Assembly (NCBI RefSeq): GCF_013377905.1
Contig: NZ_JABKAV010000023.1
Span: 1-51,362, forward strand
Source: Hymenobacter terrestris
Lineage (GTDB): Bacteria; Bacteroidota; Bacteroidia; Cytophagales; Hymenobacteraceae
Reading direction: 5' to 3'
DNA: 51,362 nucleotides
A program made the position numbers and the translations under genes. A model generated the notes under the pieces. That model saw only the letters and a list, made by a program, of their open reading frames with translations. It made no database searches and was not told the DNA's origin. Below are positions 24,365 to 32,409 of this stretch, in pieces. Position 1 is the stretch's first letter, and each line of letters starts with the position of its first letter.

Positions 24365-25720
24365 ATGCCTCTCCGAATGAAGCCCGCTCACCTCGTCGCT
24401 TTGCTGGTCAACGCCGCCGCCTACGAGCTGCTGGCCTACGCCGTGCCCCGGCCGGCGTTTGGGCTGCTGGCGGTGCTAATGGCACTGGCCTTCGGGCTGT
24501 ACTGGTGGCTGCTGAAAACAGGCCTGCCGTTGCGCCAGGGGCTGCTGGCAGCGCTGATGCTGCGCCTGCTGTGGCTGCCGGCCCTGCCGGCCCTCTCCGA
24601 CGATTACCACCGTTTCCGCTGGGACGGCCTGCTGCTGAGTGAGGGCCACAACCCCTACCGCTACCGCCCCGACGAGTTGGCCGACCCCGATGCATCATCA
24701 GAAACAAACAACCAAGAGCTAACAACTATCTACCCCCGGCTTAACTCGCCCCACTACTACTCAGTGTATCCCCCAGTCGACCAGGCGGTGTTCGCGCTGG
24801 CGGCGTGGGTGGCTCCGGCGTCGGAGCGCGGCTTTGTGGTGGCGTTGCGGGTGCTGCTGCTGCTGGCCGAAGCGGCTACGGCCGGGCTGCTGCTGGCATT
24901 ATTGCGGCAGTTCAGGCAGCCTCCCGAGCGGGCACTATGGTACCTGCTGAACCCGCTGGTTATCGTCGAGCTGACCGGCAACCTGCACTTTGAGGGGCTG
25001 GTGGGCTGCTTTTTACTTTTGATGCTCTGGCTGCTGGCGCGGGGACGGGCGGCGGGTGGCGGGGCACTGGCGCTGGCCGTAGCCACCAAACTGCTGCCAC
25101 TGCTGGTGCTGCCACTGCTACTGCGCCGCCTGGCGTGGCCGCAACTGGTGCGCTTCGGGCTGGCGCTGGTGGCAGTACTGGCGGCGCTGTTCGGGCCGTT
25201 TTTGAGTCTAGAGCTGGTGGAGAATATCGGCCGCAGCCTCAATCTGTACTTCCGCTCGTTCGAGTTCAATGCCAGTGTGTACTACCTAGTGCGGGCCGCT
25301 GGGAAATGGCTGACGGGCTACAACCAGATTGCCCTGCTGGGGCCGGCGCTGGCATTGATGACGGCCGTGGGCGGGCTACTGCTGGCCGCCACCGAGCGAC
25401 GTCCTACCTGGGCCACGCTGCCGCGGGCGCTACTGCTGCTGCTCACGCTCTATTTTCTACTGGCCACCACCGTGCACCCCTGGTACCTCGCGCCACTGGT
25501 GATGCTGAGTTGTTTCACGCGGGCCCGCTATGCGCTGGTGTGGTCGGGTATGGCCGTGCTGTCGTACGCCGCCTACCGCACCACGGCCTACACTGAAAAC
25601 CTGTGGCTGGTGACGCTAGAGTACACCGTTGTACTGGCCGTACTCCTGCTCGACTTCCGCCAAGGCCGGCTCAGCGGGCCGCACCCCGAAGTTCAGCTTA
25701 GTTCACCGCAGGACGCTTAA
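24365..25720 (+). CDS. GT-C (GT87-like) membrane mannosyltransferase family protein
   Basis: The product is about 451 residues from ATG 24365; ATG 24377 (MKPAHLVALLVN) is equally possible and TTG 24338 less likely. It is a polytopic membrane protein whose first large loop holds LSDDYHRFRWDGLLLSEGHNPYRY. The acidic pair plus GxNPY is typical of GT-C enzymes of the DUF2029/GT87 and polyprenol-mannosyltransferase groups, which use polyprenyl-phosphate sugars as donors. A second family-like motif, STVHPWYLAPL-type (here TTVHPWYLAPLVM), lies near the C-terminus. The stop is shared head-on with the convergent TIGR04282 gene (TTAA). Donor and acceptor are unknown. Confidence 0.75.
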   Translation: MPLRMKPAHLVALLVNAAAYELLAYAVPRPAFGLLAVLMALAFGLYWWLLKTGLPLRQGLLAALMLRLLWLPALPALSDDYHRFRWDGLLLSEGHNPYRYRPDELADPDASSETNNQELTTIYPRLNSPHYYSVYPPVDQAVFALAAWVAPASERGFVVALRVLLLLAEAATAGLLLALLRQFRQPPERALWYLLNPLVIVELTGNLHFEGLVGCFLLLMLWLLARGRAAGGGALALAVATKLLPLLVLPLLLRRLAWPQLVRFGLALVAVLAALFGPFLSLELVENIGRSLNLYFRSFEFNASVYYLVRAAGKWLTGYNQIALLGPALALMTAVGGLLLAATERRPTWATLPRALLLLLTLYFLLATTVHPWYLAPLVMLSCFTRARYALVWSGMAVLSYAAYRTTAYTENLWLVTLEYTVVLAVLLLDFRQGRLSGPHPEVQLSSPQDA

Positions 25721-26340
25721 GCGCGGGGTAGCGCAGGGCCAGTGGCCGAAGCCGGGTTTTGCTGCCAGGCGCGCAGGTCATCCACAGTGTCAAGGTCCTG
25801 CAATTCGGGCAATAGATGTACCTGCAGGCCCAGCCGGGCGGCATCGGCCAGCGTATCGGCCAGTACGGAGGCCGTACTCCAGGCTTTCCCAGTAAAGAAC
25901 AAGGGGTGCAACCGTTTCATGCCCAGCAGATAATAGCCACCGTCGGCAGCTGGCCCCAGCACCACATCGTGCGTACGCAGGGCCGCGAAGGCGGCTGTTA
26001 GATGTCCGGTCGTCAGGCCCGGGCAGTCGGTACCGATAATTACGGCTGCCTCAACGGGGCGGGTGAAATCGTAAGCAAAAGCGGCCTGCATCTTCTGGCC
26101 CAGGTCGCCGGCTGGCTGGGGCCGCTGCTCGAAGCCCGCCCATTCGGCGGCGGTGGCCGAAGCATTGTCACCTACCAGCCAAGCCGTTTTATGTACGGCC
26201 AGCGGGGCCACTACCGCCCGCGTGTGGGCGAGTAGCGCCCGGTAGGCTGCCAGAGCGGCTTCGTTGCCGATGCCGGCCGCCAGCCGGGTTTTCACACGAC
26301 CTAATTCGGGATGCCGGGCAAAGATGATGAGCGAATGCAA
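25717..26340 (-). CDS. TIGR04282 family glycosyltransferase-like protein (DUF2064)
   Basis: The 207-residue protein starts at a TTG (26340). The conserved family start LIIFARHPELGRVKTRLA fixes this frame and no upstream ATG fits. Further motifs: IIGTDCPGLT (about 100-110), LGPAADGGYYLLGM and AWSTASVL. This is the small GT-A-fold family annotated as TIGR04282, in some bacteria linked to arsenosugar synthesis. No arsenic genes are visible here, so that role is not supported. A -7-like TATTTGC overlaps the TTG, suggesting a leaderless transcript. The rhodanese lipoprotein gene lies 99 bp upstream on the same strand. Confidence 0.85.
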   Translation of the reverse strand: MHSLIIFARHPELGRVKTRLAAGIGNEAALAAYRALLAHTRAVVAPLAVHKTAWLVGDNASATAAEWAGFEQRPQPAGDLGQKMQAAFAYDFTRPVEAAVIIGTDCPGLTTGHLTAAFAALRTHDVVLGPAADGGYYLLGMKRLHPLFFTGKAWSTASVLADTLADAARLGLQVHLLPELQDLDTVDDLRAWQQNPASATGPALPRA

Positions 26341-26439
26341 ATAGCGAAGGGCTAAGTTGAAGAGTCTGCTGAGCCATCAGCTCGGCCGTAAATGTAGGCG
26401 AACGAGCGTTAAACTCACTATTCAACTCTCCTGCTCTTA

Positions 26440-27030
26440 TTATTTTGCCTCGTATACCGGGTTACCGGTTTTCAGCCAAGGGCGCCAGAGTACTGAGTAC
26501 GGGTGTACGTCGGTGGTGGGTCCTTGAGCATTTACAATGGCGTGGCCGTCGTTCATCCACTGGAAAATACCGCCGTACAGGTTGCGCACGTCGCGGAAGC
26601 CCTGTTCGCGCAGCCAGCTGCCCACCTGCTCGCTACGGGCCCCCACGGTGCAGTACACCACCACGGGCCGGGTACGGGCCACATCCTTCAGGTCCAGCTT
26701 GCGGAAGTTGTCGTAATCCACGAAGCGCGCCCCGCGCAGGTGGCTGACCTGATACTCGGCCGGGGTGCGAGTATCGAGCAGCAGCACATTGCCACGGCCA
26801 CTTGCCGGCTCCTCGCGCAGCAGCGTGGCCAAGGCCTTGGGCTGAATTGTGGGCACGGTGTTTTTGTAAAGCAGGCCCAGCATCCGGTCGTAAGCCGTCA
26901 TGGTGCGGTCGGGGATGGCGGGGCGCTGCTGGCCGCAGGCGCTGGTGCCGGCCAGTAGCACCAGCAGCCCAAGCGCCGGCAGCCGGCGGCCCCAGAGCAG
27001 TTTTTCAATCAGTAAAATAAGTCGTTTCAT
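26440..27030 (-). CDS. Rhodanese-domain lipoprotein
   Basis: With ATG 27030 (MKRLILLIEKLLWG) it has 196 residues; the extension to 27204 precedes the signal peptide and is rejected. A hydrophobic segment followed by AGTSACGQQ suggests lipidation at Cys32. The rhodanese domain (about 60-165) has LLLDTRTPAEYQVSHLRGA and the active-site loop YCTVGARSEQVG with Cys127, the CxxGxRS form able to carry persulfide. It probably acts in the periplasm, attached to a membrane. It lies between the H-NOX and TIGR04282 genes on the same strand. The sulfur donor and acceptor are unknown. Confidence 0.85.
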   Translation of the reverse strand: MKRLILLIEKLLWGRRLPALGLLVLLAGTSACGQQRPAIPDRTMTAYDRMLGLLYKNTVPTIQPKALATLLREEPASGRGNVLLLDTRTPAEYQVSHLRGARFVDYDNFRKLDLKDVARTRPVVVYCTVGARSEQVGSWLREQGFRDVRNLYGGIFQWMNDGHAIVNAQGPTTDVHPYSVLWRPWLKTGNPVYEAK

Positions 27031-27179
27031 CAGGATGCAGTAGGTGCTGGATAGCCAATGGCCAGTAGCAGAACAGGCGGCCGGGGCCGGACAGTTCACT
27101 TCCCAACTCCGGCTGCTCGCCCGGGCGTTAGGTGGTGACTTCGCCGCAGCTGGAACCGACACCGGCCGGGTCCGCACCC

Positions 27180-27725
27180 TCAGGCAGCACGGCGGCGCAC
27201 CCAAATGCGCACGTGTTCCCCGTTTTCGCTGGTCGTTGGCTCCACTTCTATGCGGTCGGCTTCGTTGTAGTAGCTCGCTAAGCCGCGCACCATGCCCACG
27301 GCCAGCGCCCCCATCCGCCGCGCCGAAACGTAGTCGATAAACAGCTCGTCGGCCGACAAGCGGGTGACGCTGAGCACGGGCGGGTTGTTTTCGGCGTGCT
27401 CGGCCCGCACCTGCCGGTGCATGGTGCTTTCGGTGTGCTCCAGCATGTCGAGCGTCGTCCAGTTGGGGTCGAGCAGCTTCTGGTACATATACATCAGATC
27501 GGGCACCAGATACTCGCCGAACTTCTCGTGCAGCTCGTCGGCCGAGAGGCCGGTCATGGTCGCGGCCTCCCCGATGAGGCGGTACATATGCTCGTCGGGA
27601 TACACGCTTTTGTGGTCGAAATCGGCCGACGACAGGTTGGCGGCCTCCAGCAGCCGCACCCAGCTACTGTGGTCGTACTGCGTCTGAACGTACCGCTTAA
27701 GCAGCGTAAAAATGGTACCGTGCAA
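27180..27725 (-). CDS. Stand-alone H-NOX heme NO-binding protein
   Basis: The 181-residue protein is the usual length of an H-NOX domain. It starts at TTG 27725: MHGTIFTLLKRYVQ matches the M-x-G-x-I start of H-NOX, so the non-ATG start is well supported. The proximal heme ligand is His103 (TMHRQVR), and the heme-propionate clamp YxSxR is Y132-V-S-A-R136 (DYVSARR). The position matching the distal Tyr of O2-binding members is a Leu, suggesting NO/CO rather than O2 sensing (inference). H-NOX genes often adjoin kinases or cyclases, but here the strand neighbours are an anti-sigma gene upstream and the rhodanese lipoprotein downstream. Confidence 0.88.
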   Translation of the reverse strand: MHGTIFTLLKRYVQTQYDHSSWVRLLEAANLSSADFDHKSVYPDEHMYRLIGEAATMTGLSADELHEKFGEYLVPDLMYMYQKLLDPNWTTLDMLEHTESTMHRQVRAEHAENNPPVLSVTRLSADELFIDYVSARRMGALAVGMVRGLASYYNEADRIEVEPTTSENGEHVRIWVRRRAA

Positions 27726-27754
27726 GGCAAAAACAGCTTAATGAGGAAATAGAA

Positions 27755-27827
27755 AAGGCCGAAGCTGCTTCACAGCGTCTGATTACTGACAAGTAACAAA
27801 CAAACTGCGAAAATCAGCTTCGGCCTT
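27755..27827 (-). terminator. Terminator of the sigma/anti-sigma operon
   Basis: Arms 27755-27767 and 27815-27827 are exact inverted copies (AAGGCCGAAGCTG) around a 47-base loop. On the minus strand the second arm runs into TTTTCTATTT, a T-rich tail. It lies between the anti-sigma stop and the H-NOX start. Confidence 0.7.
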
Positions 27828-27860
27828 CTTTTTCTTCTATTGGGCTTATAGAAGATCTAA

Positions 27861-28787
27861 TCAGATATTGCCAATCACCGTGAGCGTGCTCATGGTGGGG
27901 GCAGGCTTGCCACCGATGTCTTCCACCGTCATGGCGAAGGCCTGGGCGCTGGCAATATTCTTCATCTGCTGGATGCTGTCGCCGGTGGCCGTAGCCGTGT
28001 CCAGCATGCCGGCATCCACTGGCTGGCCATTGTCGAGGGCCCACAACTGATACTGCTTTCCTTCGGGCAGCTCGGGCAGGTTGCGCACATCTACATACAC
28101 AGCCTTGGTGGTGGCATTGTAGTACACGCGAGCTAATGCTTCGGGCGCTTTTGGCGTACCCTTGAGCTCAACGCTCCGGAAAGCCTGGTTACGCAGAATG
28201 GCCAGTTGCTGGTCGCGCTCATTTAAGGCCGCCTGCTGGGTCGCGGCGTAGCGCGACTGCTCGGCCTGCGCCAGCTCCAGCGAGCTTTCAGTTTGCCGAA
28301 GCCGGTTGTAGAGCAGATAGTTACCCAATCCACTGATCAGCAGCAGGGCAATGGAAGCCGCAACCAGCCAACGGGTGCGCCCCGCACTGGCGGCGGCAGG
28401 CATCTGCCGTATTACGGCACCTCCTTCGGCGTCGGCAGACACCGCGGTGGCCGTTGCCGGCTCGGCGGGCGCTACTGCCATACGTGGCGTGGGGGCTTGC
28501 GCCGCCATAACCGGTGCCGCTGGTGGCGCGGTCGGACTAGTTGTATCAGTTTCGCGAATGGAATCTTCCCAGGCCTGCAGAACCCGTTCGCGCATGGCGC
28601 TGGACGGGGCTACGGCATGCGCCGCGGCGTAGGAGTTGAGGGCGTTGGTGATGGCCACCAACTCGCGTGCTACGGCCGGCTCCTGCTGGGCCACGCGCTC
28701 AACTCCGGCGCGTTCATCGGCGCTGAGTACGCCCAAGGCGTATTCTTCGAGGATGCCCGATTCGATGTATTGCTGCATGTCCATCAT
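27861..28787 (-). CDS. RskA-family anti-sigma factor
   Basis: The 308-residue protein has an N-terminal anti-sigma domain (QQYIESGILEEYALGVLSADE), a Pro/Ala/Thr-rich linker, one helix (WLVAASIALLLISGLGNYLL, about 140-160) and a C-terminal RskA domain (about 200-308: ARVYYNATTKAVYVDVRNLP, KQYQLWALDNGQPVDAG). It should hold the partner sigma factor at the membrane and release it after regulated proteolysis. Its ATG shares a base with the sigma stop (TAATG), giving a coupled pair. The signal and regulon are unknown. A terminator follows. Confidence 0.92.
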   Translation of the reverse strand: MMDMQQYIESGILEEYALGVLSADERAGVERVAQQEPAVARELVAITNALNSYAAAHAVAPSSAMRERVLQAWEDSIRETDTTSPTAPPAAPVMAAQAPTPRMAVAPAEPATATAVSADAEGGAVIRQMPAAASAGRTRWLVAASIALLLISGLGNYLLYNRLRQTESSLELAQAEQSRYAATQQAALNERDQQLAILRNQAFRSVELKGTPKAPEALARVYYNATTKAVYVDVRNLPELPEGKQYQLWALDNGQPVDAGMLDTATATGDSIQQMKNIASAQAFAMTVEDIGGKPAPTMSTLTVIGNI

Positions 28788-29356
28788 TACCGGACTAATT
28801 TAGAGAGTACTTTGATGGCCGCCCGGGCACGTGTTTTCACCGTTCCCAGGGGCAGGTTGAGTTCTTCTGCCACTTCGCTTTGCGTAAATCCGCCGAAATA
28901 AAGCAGATCCACAATCTGGCGCTGATCTGGGTTCAGCTGCCTCGTCATCTCCTGCAAGCCAATGTGTTCGGGCCGGAATGTTGTATCGGCGGCCAGACGC
29001 ATAGCCGCGGAGCTATCCTCCAGCGGTTGCGTGCGACTACCTACGCGGTACTGCTTGGAGCGGATTTTATCGATAGCCAGATTCCGGCTCACATTCATCA
29101 CCCAAGTAAATAAACGGCCCTTGCTGGCGTCGTAGGAGGCGAAAGAGTGCCATATTTTTACCATCGCCTCCTGCAGCACGTCTTCGGCGGTTTCTTCTTT
29201 CTTGACAATGCGCAGAATAACGCCGTAAAGGGCGGCCGCGTATTTATCGTAGAAGATGGTCATGGCCCCTTCGTCACGGTCGCGCAGACGTTGCACGAGC
29301 ATCAGTTCGGTTTCCAGGGCAACAGTATCGGGGGAGGATGCAGACACAAGCAGCAA
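28787..29356 (-). CDS. ECF RNA polymerase sigma factor (SigK-like)
   Basis: The product is about 189 residues. Region 2 contains FYDKYAAALYGVILRIV, DVLQEAMVKIWHSFASYD and LFTWVMNVSRNLAIDKIRS; region 4 contains LNPDQRQIVDLLYFGGFTQSEVAEELNLPLGTVKTRARAAI. The size and the RskA partner place it in the ECF19/SigK-like group. It directs RNA polymerase to its own promoters when the anti-sigma lets go. The given start is TTG 29356; GTG at 29347 is an alternative. A promoter candidate lies at 29402-29431. Confidence 0.93.
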   Translation of the reverse strand: MLLVSASSPDTVALETELMLVQRLRDRDEGAMTIFYDKYAAALYGVILRIVKKEETAEDVLQEAMVKIWHSFASYDASKGRLFTWVMNVSRNLAIDKIRSKQYRVGSRTQPLEDSSAAMRLAADTTFRPEHIGLQEMTRQLNPDQRQIVDLLYFGGFTQSEVAEELNLPLGTVKTRARAAIKVLSKLVR

Positions 29357-29401
29357 CTAAGGGAGATAGAAAGGCGTAGCACAGCCTATCTGGCGGATAA
29401 A

Positions 29402-29431
29402 GCGAAAGTACGGTATAAACCGTTACCTCAA
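29402..29431 (-). promoter_or_regulatory. Promoter candidate of sigma/anti-sigma operon
   Basis: On the minus strand TTG (29431-29429), 18 bases, then TACTTTCGC (29410-29402), close to TTG-N19-TAnnTTTG. It lies about 46 bases before the TTG start. Confidence 0.5.
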
Positions 29432-29530
29432 CAGGCAGCAGGCGCAAAAAGCACTATACCGATACCGGTTAGATTTGTTTTGAGGGTAGTACGCCTGGGC
29501 CGCCAACGAATTTCTCGGGCCACCTGGGCC

Positions 29531-29552
29531 GTTGCGGCCATAGGGCCGCAAC
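29531..29552. other. Hairpin in the sigma-aldehyde dehydrogenase intergenic region
   Basis: GTTGCGGCC, loop ATAG, GGCCGCAAC: a perfect 9-bp stem without a T-tract. Besides this and the promoter at 29402, nothing else is recognised in 29357-29671. Confidence 0.5.
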
Positions 29553-29671
29553 CAATATACAGCAATAACAACATAGAATACAACACCTTACGCAGCCCAA
29601 TTCCTCACCTGCCGACTGGTGCGTTTTGCGGCAGCCAGCCTTTCTCAACTCCCCCCTACTGTTCTGCTTTC

Positions 29672-31069
29672 ATGCCTATAGAATCTGTAAATCCCTACAC
29701 CGGCCGCACCGAGCGGACGTTCGACGCCTTCAGCTGGGCCGAAACCGAGCGTATCCTGGCTGAAGCGCACACGGCCTTTGCCGCCTGGCGCACCACCGAC
29801 TTCGCTCACCGGAGCAAGCTGATGCGCCGCGCCGCCGAGCTGCTGCGCGAGCGGGCCGACGAGCTGGCCCGCCTCATGGCCGTGGAAATGGGCAAGCCCC
29901 TGGCCGACGGCCGCGCCGAAGCCAACAAGTGTGCCCTGTGCTGCGACTTCTACGCCGACCGGGCTGCCGAATTTCTGGCTGACGAGTTAATTGAAACAGA
30001 GGCGCAGCGCAGCTTTATTGCCTATGAGCCGCTGGGCGCGGTGCTGGCCGTGATGCCCTGGAACTTCCCGTTCTGGCAGGTGGTGCGTTTTGCCGCCCCG
30101 GCCCTTATGGCTGGTAATGTAGGCCTGCTCAAGCATGCGTCCAATGTGCCGCAGTGCGCGCTGGCCCTCGAAAAAATCTTCCATGATGCGGGCTTCCCGC
30201 CCGCCACTTTCCGCACGCTGCTCATCGGCTCCGACTTGGTGGAAAAGCTGATTGCCGACGACCGGGTGGTAGCCGTAACGCTGACCGGCTCTGAACCAGC
30301 CGGCGCGGCCGTGGCCGCCACCGCGGGCCACTACATCAAGAAAACCGTGCTGGAGCTGGGTGGCTCCGACGCCTTTATCGTGTTGGCCGATGCCGACCTG
30401 CCGCTGGCTGCTAAAACCGCTGCCCAGGCCCGCATGATAAACTCCGGCCAGAGCTGCATTGCCGCCAAGCGCTTCATCATCGAGAAGCCGGTTATCAAGG
30501 AGTTCATCGCGCAGCTAAAAGAGCACCTGCAGGCCCTGCGCTACGGCGACCCACTGGCCGAAGGCACCGACTACGGCCCCCTGGCCCGCCCCGACCTGGC
30601 CGACGAACTTACTGAACAGGTAGAGGATTCGGTGAAGCAGGGCGCGAAAATTGAGCTGAAAGGCGGACAACCCGATTCCGGCAGCGCCCAGTTCGCACCC
30701 GTTATCCTGAGCAATGTGCAGCCCGGCCAGCGTGCCTACACCGAGGAGTTCTTTGGCCCCGTGGCTCTGGTGCTCGAAGCCCAAGACGCCGACGATGCCA
30801 TCCGGCTGGCCAACGACTCGCGCTTTGGCTTGGGCGGCTCCGTCTGGACCCGCGACGTGAAGCGCGGCGAGCAGCTGGCCCGCCAGGTGCAGGCCGGGAC
30901 CGTGTTCGTGAACAGCCTCGTGAAGTCAGCCCCCGAAGTACCTTTCGGCGGCATCAAAAAATCGGGCTACGGCCGCGAATTATCGCACCTGGGCATCCGC
31001 GAATTCGTTAACCAGAAGACTATTTGGGTGGCACAGGAGGAAAAAGCAGAGGAGAAGAAAGTGGAGTAG
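29672..31069 (+). CDS. NAD(P)-dependent succinate-semialdehyde dehydrogenase-like enzyme
   Basis: With ATG 29672 ([17 protein letters not shown]) it has 465 residues, normal for the family; the frame is open upstream to 29147 but overlaps the sigma gene antisense and lacks family sequence. Aldehyde dehydrogenase motifs: MPWNFPFWQ (128-136), TLTGSEPAG, catalytic base Glu228 in LELGGSD, and nucleophile Cys262 in [12 protein letters not shown]. The last form is typical of the Sad/YneI succinate-semialdehyde group, which oxidises succinate semialdehyde to succinate. It is soluble, with an unusual Glu/Lys-rich tail. It is monocistronic and no GABA transaminase is nearby, so the substrate is only family-based. 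Confidence 0.9.
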   Translation: MPIESVNPYTGRTERTFDAFSWAETERILAEAHTAFAAWRTTDFAHRSKLMRRAAELLRERADELARLMAVEMGKPLADGRAEANKCALCCDFYADRAAEFLADELIETEAQRSFIAYEPLGAVLAVMPWNFPFWQVVRFAAPALMAGNVGLLKHASNVPQCALALEKIFHDAGFPPATFRTLLIGSDLVEKLIADDRVVAVTLTGSEPAGAAVAATAGHYIKKTVLELGGSDAFIVLADADLPLAAKTAAQARMINSGQSCIAAKRFIIEKPVIKEFIAQLKEHLQALRYGDPLAEGTDYGPLARPDLADELTEQVEDSVKQGAKIELKGGQPDSGSAQFAPVILSNVQPGQRAYTEEFFGPVALVLEAQDADDAIRLANDSRFGLGGSVWTRDVKRGEQLARQVQAGTVFVNSLVKSAPEVPFGGIKKSGYGRELSHLGIREFVNQKTIWVAQEEKAEEKKVE

Positions 31070-31095
31070 GTAAAGTAACGTACGCCTCATAAACT

Positions 31096-31192
31096 GTCAT
31101 ACTGAGCGCCGCCGAAGCATCTCTACTACAATAGTAATCCTGACGTTGGGTTAGCATTGCGGTAGAGATGCTTCGGCGGCGCTCAGCATGAC
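31096..31192. repeat. Intergenic palindromic repeat, copy C
   Basis: Arms 31096-31126 and 31162-31192 are inverted over 31 bases with one mismatch. The core CTGAGCGCCGCCGAAGCATC and the loop (TAATCCTGACGTTGGG) match copy B most closely. It lies between convergent genes. Confidence 0.9.
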
Positions 31193-31231
31193 GCGTTCTA
31201 TGTCAGCACGTTCACACATTCCCCTGTTCAC

Positions 31232-31990
31232 TCACAAATACCCCAGCACTTTATACACCACGTAGCCGGCCATTTCGTGCAGGAGCACACCCCATAGGCG
31301 CAGGGGCTCTTCGGAAGGCAACAGCAGCGAGGCGGGCGTATAGCGCCGGTCGACGGAATAGTAGGCAGCCGGGAAGAGTGTCGGTTGCAGGCCAACTTTG
31401 GCGAAGCAACCGGCCGCCCGGCGCATGTGGAAAGCCGAAGTAATAAGCACCGTGCGCTTTATTGCGGGATGCTGTGCCAGCAATTCCTTCGTGAATAAGG
31501 CATTTTCGTGGGTGTTGCGGCTGCGGGTTTCCAGCAGAATAGCCTGGCGCGGCACGCCGGCCAGGCGCAGCAGAATCTGGAGGTCGGCGGCCTCGGTGCG
31601 GGCTACCGAATCGAAGGCCGCACCCGAGCCGCCTGAGATGATGATGCGGCGGATGCGGCCGGCCCGGTAAAGCCAGAGCGTGTGCAGCAGCCGGTCGGCG
31701 CCCGCGCCCAGGTACACCCGGTCGTGGGGCGACTTATGCACGTCGGTAATGCCCGTGAGTAGGATGCCGGCATCATAGCCAGTGCCCAGTTGTTGGAGCG
31801 TTACCGGTGGCCGCTCCCAGGCCAGCAGCGCCTCATTGGCCAGAAACGAATTGGTGAAAAACAGTAGCAGCGCCGTAGCGGCCCACAGCAACCGGCGGCG
31901 GCGCCACAGCAAACCCGCCAGCAACAGCCCTACTATCCAGAGGGCCGGCGAAAGCAGGAAATCGAGAAGTTTGGAGAGGAGGAAAAACAT
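31232..31990 (-). CDS. YdcF/ElyC/SanA-family membrane protein (DUF218)
   Basis: The 252-residue protein has two N-terminal helices (about 2-24 and 32-50), then a DUF218 domain facing the periplasm: YDAGILLTGI, ADRLLHTLWLYRAGRIRRIIISGGSG, LETRSRNTHENALFTKELL and VLITSAFHMRRAAGCFAKVG. Family members such as ElyC and SanA affect cell-envelope integrity; the biochemical activity is not established. ATG 31990 is clear. The next gene on the strand (thioredoxin-like, 32002) ends 11 bases upstream, so the two are probably one operon. Confidence 0.88.
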   Translation of the reverse strand: MFFLLSKLLDFLLSPALWIVGLLLAGLLWRRRRLLWAATALLLFFTNSFLANEALLAWERPPVTLQQLGTGYDAGILLTGITDVHKSPHDRVYLGAGADRLLHTLWLYRAGRIRRIIISGGSGAAFDSVARTEAADLQILLRLAGVPRQAILLETRSRNTHENALFTKELLAQHPAIKRTVLITSAFHMRRAAGCFAKVGLQPTLFPAAYYSVDRRYTPASLLLPSEEPLRLWGVLLHEMAGYVVYKVLGYL

Positions 31991-32001
31991 ACGCTTCGCC
32001 C

Positions 32002-32340
32002 CTACTCGGGGGTGTCAACGCAGACTTGCAGCTCTTGCAACATGGCTTTCACTTGCTCCTCGGTGAAAAGCGTGTCGCACTCGGAGAGCTTACCACGGCA
32101 ATACGCCACAAAAAACGGCGCTACGCGAGTATCCATCAGCTTGCGGGCCACCGGATTCTCACTCACATCGAGGCGCAAAAACAACGTATCCTGGTACTGT
32201 TCTTCGAGCGCAAATTTACTGAACGGCGGAGCCAGCTGGTCGCATATAAGGCAGTCGTCGGCCGTAAACATGGCCAGCACCCGCGGGTGATCATGAATAA
32301 GCGTGCGCAGTCCTTCGTCGTTCGTGTCAGTTACCATCAT
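32002..32340 (-). CDS. Thioredoxin-like protein with CLIC active site
   Basis: The start is at ATG 32340 (MMVTDTNDEGLRTLI), or one codon later, giving 112 residues, a single thioredoxin fold. The active-site motif is DDCLICDQ (CxxC about 31-34), and the cis-Pro loop is RVAPFF. There is no signal peptide, so it is probably cytosolic. The motif differs from the WCGPC of true thioredoxin, so the partner may be specific. The frame upstream to 32388 crosses a -7 element (TACCTTTAC, 32352-32344), which argues for the shorter start and a very short leader. Confidence 0.8.
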   Translation of the reverse strand: MMVTDTNDEGLRTLIHDHPRVLAMFTADDCLICDQLAPPFSKFALEEQYQDTLFLRLDVSENPVARKLMDTRVAPFFVAYCRGKLSECDTLFTEEQVKAMLQELQVCVDTPE

Positions 32341-32343
32341 TCG

Positions 32344-32352
32344 GTAAAGGTA
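32344..32352 (-). promoter_or_regulatory. -7 element of thioredoxin-like/YdcF operon
   Basis: The minus strand reads TACCTTTAC, close to TAnnTTTG, only three bases before the first ATG (32340). This suggests a near-leaderless transcript. Confidence 0.4.
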
Positions 32353-32409
32353 ACACGGTAGCGGGGTGAAGAGGTGAACGTCATTCAAAGAATGCTGCTC
32401 TCACGCATC

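Noticed and set aside
24058..24642. 194-codon plus-strand ORF over the protease promoter region and GT87-like start
   Set aside because: Its second half is a shadow of the GT87-like gene in another frame, and its first half covers the direct repeats; the Arg/Ala/Pro-rich product has no family features.
25717..27030. Arsenosugar synthesis locus
   Set aside because: Only the TIGR04282 family name suggests it; no arsenic-related radical SAM or methyltransferase gene is present.
29147..29671. 525-base in-frame extension of the aldehyde dehydrogenase
   Set aside because: It runs antisense through the sigma-factor gene and its promoter, and aldehyde dehydrogenases of this type start at the ATG at 29672.
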